Shown here: positions 16,327-23,973 of the stretch, one piece after another
Layout of the letters: each line of letters starts with the position of its first letter
Numbering within the stretch: the first letter of the stretch is position 1
DNA from: Streptomyces longhuiensis
GTDB lineage: Bacteria > Actinomycetota > Actinomycetes > Streptomycetales > Streptomycetaceae
Length of the DNA stretch: 64,000 nucleotides
Reading direction: 5' to 3'
NCBI RefSeq assembly: GCF_020616555.1
Contig: NZ_CP085173.1
Location: 8,944,001-9,008,000 of the forward strand
Position numbers and translations under genes: made by a program
The notes under the pieces: generated by a model
Database searches by the model: none
Told to the model about the DNA's origin: nothing
Seen by the model: only the letters and a program-made list of their open reading frames with translations

Positions 16327-17048
16327 CGCCCAGGCCCCTCATCGCCGTACCGGCCCGGTTCGCCGCCTCCACCTCGGCACTTCGGTACGCGGCGGAGGTC
16401 AACGCCCGCGCCCTGATCGAGGCGGTCTGGAACGCCGGCGGGGAACCGGTCACCCTCCACCCGCACGCACCCGGCGGCACCGCCGACCCCGGCGAGGTGG
16501 CCGCCCGGCTGGCCCGCTTCGACGGCCTGCTGCTGCCCGGTGGCGGCGACATCGCACCGCACCGCTACGGAGTCGCCGCGGCACACGCCAGCGTCTACGA
16601 CGTCGACGACACCCAGGACGCCTTCGACCTCGAACTCGCCCGCCAGGCCCTGGACGCCGCGCTACCGCTACTCGCGATCTGCCGGGGACTCCAGGTGGTC
16701 AACACCGCGCTCGGCGGCACGCTGCACCAGGACATGGGCGGCCCCGAGCGCGAGCACCGGCACATCGTGCACCCGGTGGCGATCGAGCGCCTCTCGCTTC
16801 TCGAACAGGCCACCGGGACCGAGAAGGTCGACGCGTCCTGCTACCACCATCAGCGGGTGGACCGGCTCGGCTCGGGGCTCAGAGTCACCGCCCGCGCCGC
16901 CGACGGAACGGTGGAGGCGCTCGAACTCCCGGAAGCGCGCGGCTGGTTCACCGCCGTGCAGTGGCATCCGGAGGACAGGGCACACGAGGACGGCGCCCAG
17001 CAAGCCGTCTTCGACGCCCTGATCCGGGCGGCGCGCGCTCACGGCTGA
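16323..17048 (+). CDS. Class I glutamine-amidotransferase-like hydrolase, PuuD-like
   Basis: A 241-residue gamma-glutamyl hydrolase of the PuuD/peptidase C26 type. The nucleophile Cys is in LLAICRGLQ (near 120), the catalytic His in VQWHPED near 220, and YHHQ lies between them. LLLPGGGDIAPHRYG is the family oxyanion region. It would cleave gamma-glutamyl acids to glutamate and the free acid, closing the Puu-type cycle opened by the ligase at 5092. Aniline-type operons also pair a ligase with an amidotransferase-like protein. It overlaps the dehydrogenase by 4 bp and is convergent with the MarR gene. Confidence 0.87.
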   Translation: MTPRPLIAVPARFAASTSALRYAAEVNARALIEAVWNAGGEPVTLHPHAPGGTADPGEVAARLARFDGLLLPGGGDIAPHRYGVAAAHASVYDVDDTQDAFDLELARQALDAALPLLAICRGLQVVNTALGGTLHQDMGGPEREHRHIVHPVAIERLSLLEQATGTEKVDASCYHHQRVDRLGSGLRVTARAADGTVEALELPEARGWFTAVQWHPEDRAHEDGAQQAVFDALIRAARAHG

Positions 17049-17066
17049 CGCCTCCCGTGGCGCCGG

Positions 17067-17639
17067 TCAGGCCTTGGGGCGGCGCCCGCTGCGGCGGGGG
17101 GCCGGCTCGGCGCCGTCCAGAAGGGCGAGCCGGCGTTCCTCGCCGTGCTCCTCGACCTGGAGCACCACCCGGCGCAGCCCGTCCGCGACGCTGCGGCACT
17201 CCTCGTCGCTGAGCTGCCCGGCGACGAAGGCCTCCTCCTCGTTGAACTTCGGGAACACCCGCCGCATCAGCTCCTCACCCTCGTCCGTGAGGCTGAGCAG
17301 CACGAGCCTGCCGTCGCTCGGGTGCCCGGCACGCCGCACCAGACGCCGCGCCTCCAGCGTGCGGGAGACCCCGGTGAGCGTGCCCTTGGAGATGCCGGCC
17401 TCCTCGGCCACATGGCGGGTCTCGGACTCGCCCCAGACCCAGATCACCCAGAGCACGACGAACGAGGTCCAGGTGAGGTCGGCCTCGCGCAGGACCGAGT
17501 TCTCCAGGTGCTGACGGACGGCCGAGGCGGCCCGGTAGATGTTGGCCACCACCGCCATCTGTTCATGGCGGACCGGCATTCCACCGAGCTTCGCCTCTGC
17601 CAGCTTCTCGGCTTCGGTGATGGATCGTTGGCCTGGCAC
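17067..17639 (-). CDS. MarR-family regulator, likely cluster repressor
   Basis: Winged-helix regulator of 190 residues. The DNA-binding region covers about 65-125 (RHVAEEAGISKGTLTGVSRTLE and the wing HPSDGRLVLLSLT), flanked by dimerisation helices and a basic tail ending RRSGRRPKA. GTG 17639 was chosen since AAGGAG lies seven bases upstream, whereas GTG 17645 is too close to it. An operator copy lies 47 bp upstream, so I infer autorepression and control of the whole cluster. It is the best candidate to bind all five copies; the TetR protein is the alternative. Confidence 0.88.
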   Translation of the reverse strand: MPGQRSITEAEKLAEAKLGGMPVRHEQMAVVANIYRAASAVRQHLENSVLREADLTWTSFVVLWVIWVWGESETRHVAEEAGISKGTLTGVSRTLEARRLVRRAGHPSDGRLVLLSLTDEGEELMRRVFPKFNEEEAFVAGQLSDEECRSVADGLRRVVLQVEEHGEERRLALLDGAEPAPRRSGRRPKA

Positions 17640-17686
17640 GAGCACACTCCTTCGGCGCCACCGCGGCGCGTTCCGGGCAGGGTATC

Positions 17687-17700
17687 GTTCGGGGCCAAAT
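17687..17700 (+). promoter_or_regulatory. Cluster operator, copy e (MarR gene promoter)
   Basis: GTTCGGGGCCAAAT matches GTTTGNNGCCAAAC with two mismatches and lies upstream of the MarR gene itself, as expected of an autoregulatory site. Confidence 0.6.
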
Positions 17701-17750
17701 TGTACGGAGTGCTGCGGTTTCCGTCTCGCGGAGAGGTGCCGTCGGCGCGG

Positions 17751-18623
17751 TCATGAGGTCGGGTCGACGGGATCGTACGCGGTCACCCAGCCGCGGCGTA
17801 TCTCCCATGTGCCGCCGTCTGCGGTGGCTCCGCGCAGGCCGTGCAAGGTGTCCGGGCCGGTGAGTGCCGGGAGGCGTGAGTCGCTGAGGGAGGCGAACGC
17901 GTAGGTGCGGGACGGGTCCCAGTCGGTGGAGCGACGCAGGCGGCGGGCCAGTTGGGCGAAGCCGAGCGGGGCCGCGGCCACCACCCATGCGTCGGGGAGT
18001 CCGGCCGTGAGCCGGGTGGCCGGTCGCAGCCAGGAGGCCGCGCTCTCGGGCCAGTCGACGGTCGTGAGGACCTTGCCGCCCCGCGCCGTCCACGCGGCGG
18101 CGAACGCGCCGGCGGCCGCACGGGACGCCTCGTCGCGGCTGTGCCCCACGGCGACGGTCTCGATCCGCGATTTCGGGCGCGTCAACAGGCCTACGAGTGC
18201 GGCGAGTTCGGCAGTGGTGTGCGGGGATGGCTGAGGTAGGTCGCCGTGCGCGGCAAGATCCTTGGGGCTGATCAGGGGTGAGCGGGACGACTCCCGGTCG
18301 GAGAGGTTGTTCATGGCGTGGTGGCTGCTCTCTCGGTCGGCTCTCCAGCGGGCGTACTCCTCGGGCAGGCAGACCGCGCACGGCCGGAATCCGGCCGCGA
18401 CGGCGGTGGCCTCGTCCGGGAAGAACACCCGGTGCTTCACGTAGTGGCCTCGGGAGACGGCCCGCAGCGCGGACGGGCAGTCCAGACGCCCGTAGAGGCG
18501 CCCGCGCCGGTGCCCGCCGAGCGTTCCCGGGGTCGCGCTCAGGGAGGGCGTGCCGCTCCGGCCGAGCAATGTGTATGTGCGCCCGGGCTCGTACGGGGCG
18601 GGCGGGCGGTCGTCGGGGTTCAT
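17751..18623 (-). CDS. Ada-type metal-binding domain joined to a periplasmic-binding-like lobe
   Basis: 290 residues in two parts. Residues about 25-95 match the metal-binding domain of Ada: LDCPSALRA, KHRVFFPDEATAVAAGFRPC and AVCLPEEY. Three of the four Zn cysteines are present; the one four residues after the first is Leu, so alkyl transfer to that pocket may differ. Residues about 135-290 (IETVAVGHSRDEASRAAAG, WVVAAAPLGFAQLARRLR, TWEIRRGWV) resemble the C-terminal lobe of type 1 substrate-binding proteins, without the N-terminal lobe or a signal peptide. The ATG overlaps the stop of the oxygenase gene upstream (ATGA). A role in sensing alkylation damage is inferred from the neighbours. Confidence 0.72.
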   Translation of the reverse strand: MNPDDRPPAPYEPGRTYTLLGRSGTPSLSATPGTLGGHRRGRLYGRLDCPSALRAVSRGHYVKHRVFFPDEATAVAAGFRPCAVCLPEEYARWRADRESSHHAMNNLSDRESSRSPLISPKDLAAHGDLPQPSPHTTAELAALVGLLTRPKSRIETVAVGHSRDEASRAAAGAFAAAWTARGGKVLTTVDWPESAASWLRPATRLTAGLPDAWVVAAAPLGFAQLARRLRRSTDWDPSRTYAFASLSDSRLPALTGPDTLHGLRGATADGGTWEIRRGWVTAYDPVDPTS

Positions 18624-19351
18624 GCCGCGTCGTGGAAGACGAGCCCGAGGGTGCGCCGCCGGCCGCTGCGCACGGTACTCACGCCGTGCCGCATGGGGGC
18701 GTTGGACCAGCCGCGCTTCGAGGCGACGGGCCGGTCGCGGGTGGTGAAGATCAGCGCATGGCCCTGCAGCAGGGTGGTGGACGATCCCCTCGACTGTGCG
18801 CGGGCGCGCTGCTCGGTCATCAGGAACTCGCCACCGGTGAAGTCGGTTCCCGGTGCGTCGAGGCCGATGACGACCTGGAGCGGGAAGAGCATGTCGCCGA
18901 ACACGTCGCGGTGCAGCGCGTTCCAGTCGCCGGGCCCGTACCGCAGCAGAATCTGGGCCGAGCGGTCCTGCCCGGCCGCGTGGCACATCCCGATCCACTC
19001 GTCGAGTGAGTCGGGCCAGGGTGCGGGCTTGCCGAGTTTGTCGGCCCAGTCCCGGGCGACGGGGAGCAGCCTCGGGTAGAACGCCTCCCGCAAATCAGCT
19101 ACGAGGTCGGGCAGTTCATGGGTGAAGTAGCGGTACTGCCCGGAGCCGAAGCGGTGGCGGGCCATGTCCACGGTGGTGCGGAAGCGGTCGGTGTCGTCGT
19201 AGAGGTCCGCGATCCGTCGGCATTCCTCGGGCGTGAGGAGGCGGCCGGTAGGGGCGTTTCCGTAGGTGTTGAGCTCGTCGGCCAGGGCGCCCCACTCCTC
19301 GTGGGCGACGCGGTCCGTGACCGGGCCCGTCGGGCGCGTGGTGTCCAGCAT
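18620..19351 (-). CDS. 2OG-Fe(II) oxygenase, DNA-alkylation-repair type (copy 2)
   Basis: Fe(II)/2-oxoglutarate dioxygenase of 243 residues. The HxD metal pair is in ALHRDVFGDM, the distal His is in PMRHGVSTV and the 2OG-binding Arg follows in RSGRRRTLGLVFHD. It belongs to the family I recall as Oxygenase-NA (PF09859), annotated as acting on damaged nucleic acid like AlkB. It is a paralogue of the protein at 20116 (same RHRFGSGQYRYF-type core). GAGGATCC precedes the ATG. It is translationally coupled to the Ada-domain gene. Confidence 0.82.
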   Translation of the reverse strand: MLDTTRPTGPVTDRVAHEEWGALADELNTYGNAPTGRLLTPEECRRIADLYDDTDRFRTTVDMARHRFGSGQYRYFTHELPDLVADLREAFYPRLLPVARDWADKLGKPAPWPDSLDEWIGMCHAAGQDRSAQILLRYGPGDWNALHRDVFGDMLFPLQVVIGLDAPGTDFTGGEFLMTEQRARAQSRGSSTTLLQGHALIFTTRDRPVASKRGWSNAPMRHGVSTVRSGRRRTLGLVFHDAA

Positions 19352-19381
19352 GGTGAGGATCCTCGGGTCTCGGTGGTGTCA

Positions 19382-19420
19382 CCCCGGCTCGGACGGTACG
19401 GGTGCCCATCGGAGCCGGGG
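19382..19420. terminator. Hairpin between ogt and the downstream oxygenase
   Basis: CCCCGGCTC (19382-19390) and GAGCCGGGG (19412-19420) pair perfectly over 9 bp with a 21-nt loop, 42 bp past the ogt stop. It may end the ogt transcript or attenuate read-through into the oxygenase-Ada pair. Confidence 0.5.
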
Positions 19421-19461
19421 AGTGGTGGGAGTCGAGTCGGAGTGTTCATGCGGTCTCACGT

Positions 19462-19968
19462 TCAGGCGGTACGGCGAGGGCTCTCCAGGTCCAGGAGCTG
19501 CCGCTTGCGCTCAAGGCCACCCGCGTAACCGGTGAGGGCGCCGTTCGCGCCGATCACGCGGTGGCAGGGGCGCACGACGAGCAGTGGGTTCGCGCCGATC
19601 GCCGTACCCACGGCGCGGACGGCGGCCTTCGGGGCGCCGATGCGCGCGGCGACGTCGCCGTAGGTCAGGGTGCTGCCGTAGGGGATGGCTTCCAACGCCT
19701 GCCACACCCGCTGCTGGAACTCCGAGCCGCTGCCGGTGCACTCGATGTCGAAGTGCGTGAGCCTGCCGTCGAAGTAGGAGCGCAGCTGCGCGGTGATCTC
19801 GGCGAACGCGTCCGCGTCCTCGGCCCAGTCGTCCTCGACGACGGCGCCGTTCTTCTGGCCCGGTACGGTCAGCGCGGCGAGTGCGGTGCCGCCCTTCGCG
19901 GTGGCCGACTCCTCGCCCACGAGCAGCAGTTCACCCAGCGGGCTGTCGAGCGTCGTGTAGACGGTCAT
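19462..19968 (-). CDS. ogt: O6-methylguanine-DNA methyltransferase
   Basis: Suicide alkyl-transfer repair protein of 168 residues. The acceptor Cys is in the invariant PCHRVIG motif (near 139), preceded by IPYGSTLTYGDVAARIG (the helix-turn-helix) and followed by YAGGLERKR. The N-terminal RNase-H-like domain is present, so the protein is full length. It stands between the two 2OG oxygenase genes, and its upstream region shares a 57-bp similarity with that of the oxygenase at 20910. Confidence 0.95.
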   Translation of the reverse strand: MTVYTTLDSPLGELLLVGEESATAKGGTALAALTVPGQKNGAVVEDDWAEDADAFAEITAQLRSYFDGRLTHFDIECTGSGSEFQQRVWQALEAIPYGSTLTYGDVAARIGAPKAAVRAVGTAIGANPLLVVRPCHRVIGANGALTGYAGGLERKRQLLDLESPRRTA

Positions 19969-20013
19969 GGGGTCTGTTCCTTCCAGGTCTCCTCGTACGG
20001 TGATGTCCTGCTG

Positions 20014-20070
20014 CCGACTATGCGCCTTGTGCGCCGGTATGTCTGGCGGGATTCGGACATCACATTGACG
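20014..20070 (-). promoter_or_regulatory. Shared alkylation-operon promoter element, ogt copy
   Basis: The minus strand from 20070 to 20014 aligns without gaps to 21082-21026. The most conserved parts are CAATGTGATGTCCGAAT (here) and, about 30 bp on, CATAGTCGG, a possible -10 region. The similarity stands out because the coding sequences on either side are unrelated. A common activator (Ada-like) or a common promoter type is inferred. Confidence 0.5.
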
Positions 20071-20115
20071 GAGGTCGGTCCTTGTTGTGAGGGGCGGCGG
20101 GCCCGGCGAGGCCGG

Positions 20116-20910
20116 TCAGCGGGCGTTGTGGAAGATGAGGCCGAGGGTGTTGCGGTGTCCGGACGCGACGGCGTTCGTGCCGTGCCGCATGGGGTGACGG
20201 TGGAACCCGTTCCTGCCGCGGATCGGACGGTGGCGGACCGGGAAGATCATGCCCTGGCCGAGCTGCGGCTTGACCACCATGGCGCGGGACTGGAAGCGCG
20301 GGCGCTGCTCGACGAACACGTTCTCGCCGCCCGTGAAGTCCTCACCGGGCTGGTTGAGCATGACGGCGATCTGCAGCGGGAAGACGATGTCGCCGTAGAT
20401 GTCCTGGTGCAGACAGGCGTAGTCGCCCTTGCCGTACTGCAGGATCAGCGGAGTGGGGCGCTTCTGACCGTTGTCCGCGCACTCGTCGATCAGCTCGTCC
20501 AGCGTTCCGGGGAAGGCGCGCTCGCCGAGTTGAGGCGCCCACTGGTTGGCCATCCACGCCATCGGCGGGTAGAGCCGCTCACGAAGGATCTGGACGAGTG
20601 GTACGGCGGCGGGGTCGGCATAGTACTTGTACGTGCCGCGGCCGAACTGGTGGCGCTGCATGACCACGGTGGACCGGAACAGTCCGGGTTCCTCGAACGT
20701 GTCGATGATCTCCTGGCACTGTTCGCGGGAGAGCAGAGGCGGGGTGACGGCGACACCTTCGTCGTTCAACTGGCTATAAAGATCAGCCCAGTTGAGTTCG
20801 CTGAGAGGCGGGATCGTCGGGTCGTGCGGGATGTGCGGCGGTGCCCCGGTCGGCGCGTGGTCGCTGAAGAGTGTGTCCGGGGCGGGGGTGTGCTGGTTCA
20901 GATGGTTCAA
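20116..20910 (-). CDS. 2OG-Fe(II) oxygenase, DNA-alkylation-repair type (copy 1)
   Basis: Paralogue (264 aa) of the protein at 18620. The metal ligands are in CLHQDIYGDI and the distal His in PMRHGTNAV, followed by HRNTLGLIFH. QRHQFGRGTYKYYAD is the family signature. An N-terminal extension of about 40 residues rich in His and Pro is unlike copy 2. The start is TTG at 20910 and no strong ribosome-binding site is seen, so the true N-terminus is uncertain. It is the first gene of the repair group; an element shared with ogt lies upstream. Confidence 0.82.
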   Translation of the reverse strand: MNHLNQHTPAPDTLFSDHAPTGAPPHIPHDPTIPPLSELNWADLYSQLNDEGVAVTPPLLSREQCQEIIDTFEEPGLFRSTVVMQRHQFGRGTYKYYADPAAVPLVQILRERLYPPMAWMANQWAPQLGERAFPGTLDELIDECADNGQKRPTPLILQYGKGDYACLHQDIYGDIVFPLQIAVMLNQPGEDFTGGENVFVEQRPRFQSRAMVVKPQLGQGMIFPVRHRPIRGRNGFHRHPMRHGTNAVASGHRNTLGLIFHNAR

Positions 20911-21025
20911 GGCAGGGGTCTCTCGCGCGGCGGAACGGGGCGGGCCCGAGGTGCTGCCCCGCCGGGTGCGGCCGAGGCGTCACCGGAGTGCGACGCGTGG
21001 CCGCAGGCAGGGACCTTCGACGTGA

Positions 21026-21082
21026 CCGATACTCGCTGCCCGCGCGAACGAGCGCTGGCGGCATTCGGACGTCGCGTTGGCG
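21026..21082 (-). promoter_or_regulatory. Shared alkylation-operon promoter element, oxygenase copy
   Basis: Second copy of the element at 20014-20070. CAACGCGACGTCCGAAT and, at the same distance, GAGTATCGG correspond to the ogt copy. It lies about 120 bp before the oxygenase start. The rest of 20911-21185 shows no gene. Confidence 0.5.
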
Positions 21083-21185
21083 CGAGCCCGTGTATGCCGG
21101 GGGCCGTGCGCGCTACCGAACCCGGTCACGCCCGGCGTGCGCGCCATCGAACGCGGCTCCGCCCGCCCGCTGCGCGACCTCTCGC

Positions 21186-21839
21186 TCAGCCGATGACGAG
21201 CGGGAGCCTCGCGGCGAAATCGCCCAGCGCGGCTCTCTCCTCGTCGGTCGGTGTGCGGCGCCCGGTGCCGACCAGCAGTGTGTCCTTGTCGGTGAACGAG
21301 GCGGGGAACGGGGTCCCGGCGATCTTCTCCAGCGTCGCGCGAACCGCCGTGAGGGCCTCGGCGGGTGGCTCGGCGGCGGTCGGCAGGTGCGCGATCAGAT
21401 CGAGGTGGTGCAAGGTCCATTCGAGGACGTACGCGGAGAGGAAGTCGCCGACGGTCAGGACCTCGTCGCGCGTGCTGACGCGGGCGGCGTGATCGGCGAG
21501 TCGGGCGGCGCGGCCCGCCGCGGAACCGACGTCGTCGAAATGGAACTTGAGCCACCGAGGCTCGCCGTAGGCGGCGGCCAGCCGGGGGATCAGCGCGTCG
21601 AGCGGGTCCTCGCCGGTCGGGGGTTCGACGATGCCCCAGTACGTGACCGCGTCCACGGTCGGTTCGGAGTCCGCAGGCGTGACCAGGGTGATCAGGACGT
21701 CCTGGGCGCCGATGACCAGGTGGCACACGAGATCCCGCACGAGCCACCCCGTACAGCCGGAGGGCCGCTCGAAGTCTTCGTCCGGGACTTCGGCGACGGC
21801 GGTGCGCAATGCCGTCCAGGAGCGTGAGAAGAGATCCAC
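21186..21839 (-). CDS. DinB/mycothiol-dependent maleylpyruvate isomerase-like protein
   Basis: A 217-residue four-helix-bundle protein of the MDMPI N-terminal (DinB-like) class found in mycothiol-producing actinobacteria. CTGWLVRDLVCHLV carries the first metal His and EWTLHHLDL the second pair. Members are thiol-dependent transferases or isomerases with a bound metal; the substrate here is unknown. GTG 21839 is chosen because TACCGT lies six bases upstream, which fits a leaderless start. Longer frames upstream lack a ribosome-binding site. Confidence 0.75.
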   Translation of the reverse strand: MDLFSRSWTALRTAVAEVPDEDFERPSGCTGWLVRDLVCHLVIGAQDVLITLVTPADSEPTVDAVTYWGIVEPPTGEDPLDALIPRLAAAYGEPRWLKFHFDDVGSAAGRAARLADHAARVSTRDEVLTVGDFLSAYVLEWTLHHLDLIAHLPTAAEPPAEALTAVRATLEKIAGTPFPASFTDKDTLLVGTGRRTPTDEERAALGDFAARLPLVIG

Positions 21840-22007
21840 CGCTGCACGGTAATGCGAGCCGGGAAGGGCGGACAAGCGTATGCGTACGGGGGGTGCGTGT
21901 CGTCGTCGTACGGGTGCCGCGTGGGTGGCCTCTTCAACCACCCATGCGAGTTGGTCAGTTCACCCACCCATGCGGTTACGGCCTGTTCGGCCACCGCACG
22001 GAATGCT

Positions 22008-22531
22008 CTAGTCGTCCGACGCCACGAGCAGGGCCCGGGGGGTGGCCGCAAGCCGGTCGATGAGGACCAGTTCGTGGAAGTCGATGTGGATGGGGTCGTA
22101 GTCGTGGAGGGCGTCCTCGGGAGGTACGCCCAGCACGTATCGGCCGGTCGCCGTGCGGATCGGGGCGTAGAGGTGCTCCTCCAGCCGCGCTTCCAGCTCC
22201 TGTGGCACGTCGCCGTGCCGGCCGGCCCAGCTGCGGACGAGGTCGTTGCCGTGGAGGCGTCGACTGCCTGGTACGCGCCGGGGGTGATGTGCTCGAGCCG
22301 CCATTGCCCGTGCCGCGGCCAGTCCGGGACACCGGCGCCGTCGTACGTGTCCCGGAACTGAGGGTGTGCGATCAGGGCGGCAAGGAGGGCCCGGTCGTCC
22401 GGTGTGTCCGTCGGGAGACCGAAGCGCTTGGTGTTGATCCAGCGGTACCCGTGGGAGCCCTCGCCGAAGTCGAAGTCCCGGAAGTTGACGAAGGGGCTGT
22501 CGAGGTGGCGGAGAGCCGACGCGGGGTGCAT
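22008..22531 (-). pseudogene. Hypothetical gene split by a single-base frameshift
   Basis: The reading frame starts MHPASALRHLDSP at 22531 (TACGGT box seven bases upstream, leaderless) and runs to about 22252. Coding-like sequence then continues in another frame (NDLVRSWAGRHGDVPQEL to ALLVASDD) to a stop at 22008. Adding one base near TCCAC (22251-22255) restores one frame of about 174 residues. The family is not recognised. It is either a recent pseudogene or a sequencing error in a C run. Confidence 0.65.
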
Positions 22532-22953
22532 GTCGATCACCGTAGGAGGCCCGGCATCCACGCCCCTGACCGGCCACATCCCCCTTCTCCGCACTCCCTG
22601 CCCGCCGACCCGATCTCCGCTTTGGTGACAAATCAGGCGATGAGCAACATCACACGCCGCCAAAACGCCCATAGCGGGCATATCTGCCCACTCTTCGCCC
22701 GGCCGACTTCTCCGTCCCTGTAGCGTCGCCGTCATTCGGGATCCGGGTCGCTCATCCGACGGCCGAACGCCCGGTGCGCGCAACGAAGCGCCTTCACCGA
22801 GTGCAACGGACGGACCTCCCCACCGGCGGGCGCGAACCCCCGGTGTGGGGCCTCGACCGAAACTCCGACCGTGTCGCAGGACGTCGACCTCGCCGCCGAC
22901 GGCGAGCACCACCTGCCGATGCGACCGCAGACACAGAGCAGGACGGAACCTCC
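22532..22953. other. Intergenic region without a recognised gene
   Basis: No open frame here has convincing coding character; those that cross it are antisense shadows. It holds the probable promoter of the hydrolase at 22954 and short repeats around GCCCATAGCGGGCATATCTG (22666-22690). TAGCGT at 22722-22727 could be a -10 box but has no good -35. Confidence 0.5.
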
Positions 22954-23895
22954 ATGCCGGGAACGCACATGCCGCTGACGCGACGCGCAAAGCGGGGACT
23001 GGCCGCGGCCCTCGCCGCCGGCTCGGCGCTCACCGCCATCGCGGCCGCCGCCCCGGTCCATGCGCGGACGGCGGCCGCTACGAGCGCTGCCGCTACGAGC
23101 GCTGCCGCTACGAGCGCTGCCGGTACGAGTGTCGAAGGCTCCCCGGTGACGTGCGCCTCCCGCCGGCCCGGACTGGCGGACCGCCTGGAGCGCGACATAG
23201 CCACCGCGCTCCACGGGCACGGCAAGGCCTCGGCGCTCGCTCTCTACGACCGGACCACGGCAACCTCGTGCACGTTCCGGGCGAGCACGGCCTTCGACTC
23301 GGCGAGCGTCGTCAAGGTCACGATCCTCGGCGCGCTGCTGCGCCAGGCCGCGGAGGAGCACCGCCTCCTGACCTCACGCGAGGTCGACCTGACCAAGGCC
23401 ATGATCACCAAGTCGGACAACGCCGCCACGAACGCCCTCTGGCATCAGATCGGCCACGCCGGCATCCAGCACTTCCTCGACCTGGCCGGGATGCGGGACA
23501 CGGTGCCCGGCCCGAAGGGCAAGTGGGGTCGCACCCAGATCACGGCCGGCGACCAGGTGAAGCTGCTCCGCCTGCTGACCTCGGACAACCACGTGCTCGG
23601 CGAGCGCGCCCGGGCCTATGCCCTGCGGCTGATGAACCGGGTCGTCCCGGATCAGCGCTGGGGAGCGCCGGCCGGCGCTCCGGGCACGGTGACCGTTCAC
23701 GTCAAGAACGGCTGGGTGCCGTTGTCGACCAATGGTTGGCGTGTGCACAGTGTCGGCGTGTTCACCGGCGGCGGTCACGACTACGGGATGGCCGTGCTCT
23801 CCCAGGGCAACCGCACGATGGAGAACGGCGTCACGACCGTCGAGCGCGCGGCCCGCGCCGTCAACCGCGACCTGAACCTGCCGAAGGCCGCCTAG
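22954..23895 (+). CDS. Secreted serine hydrolase, class A beta-lactamase fold
   Basis: Exported protein of 313 residues. The N-terminus has a basic run RRAKRG, a hydrophobic Ala-rich core and a likely signal-peptidase site after VHA. Catalytic motifs of the beta-lactamase superfamily are present: SxxK as SVVK (near 115), SDN in KSDNAATN (near 150) and KNG near 250 where class A enzymes have KTG. No Glu166-type omega-loop motif is obvious, so hydrolysis of beta-lactams is not assured. A 15-bp in-frame tandem repeat encodes ATSAA three times right after the signal peptide. Confidence 0.8.
   Translation: MPGTHMPLTRRAKRGLAAALAAGSALTAIAAAAPVHARTAAATSAAATSAAATSAAGTSVEGSPVTCASRRPGLADRLERDIATALHGHGKASALALYDRTTATSCTFRASTAFDSASVVKVTILGALLRQAAEEHRLLTSREVDLTKAMITKSDNAATNALWHQIGHAGIQHFLDLAGMRDTVPGPKGKWGRTQITAGDQVKLLRLLTSDNHVLGERARAYALRLMNRVVPDQRWGAPAGAPGTVTVHVKNGWVPLSTNGWRVHSVGVFTGGGHDYGMAVLSQGNRTMENGVTTVERAARAVNRDLNLPKAA
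23077..23121 (+). repeat. Three 15-bp tandem repeats in the hydrolase linker
   Basis: GCTACGAGCGCTGCC occurs three times exactly (23077, 23092, 23107), and a fourth degenerate copy begins GGTACGAGT. It encodes ATSAA units in the flexible linker after the signal peptide and can change length by slippage without frame loss. Confidence 0.9.
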
Positions 23896-23973
23896 CCGCT
23901 ACGGCGTCCGCCCTGCGGCCCTTGCCGCGTCGTTCTAGCCCGCCCTGCTCGCCACGCTCGCGCCGGCCGGACT

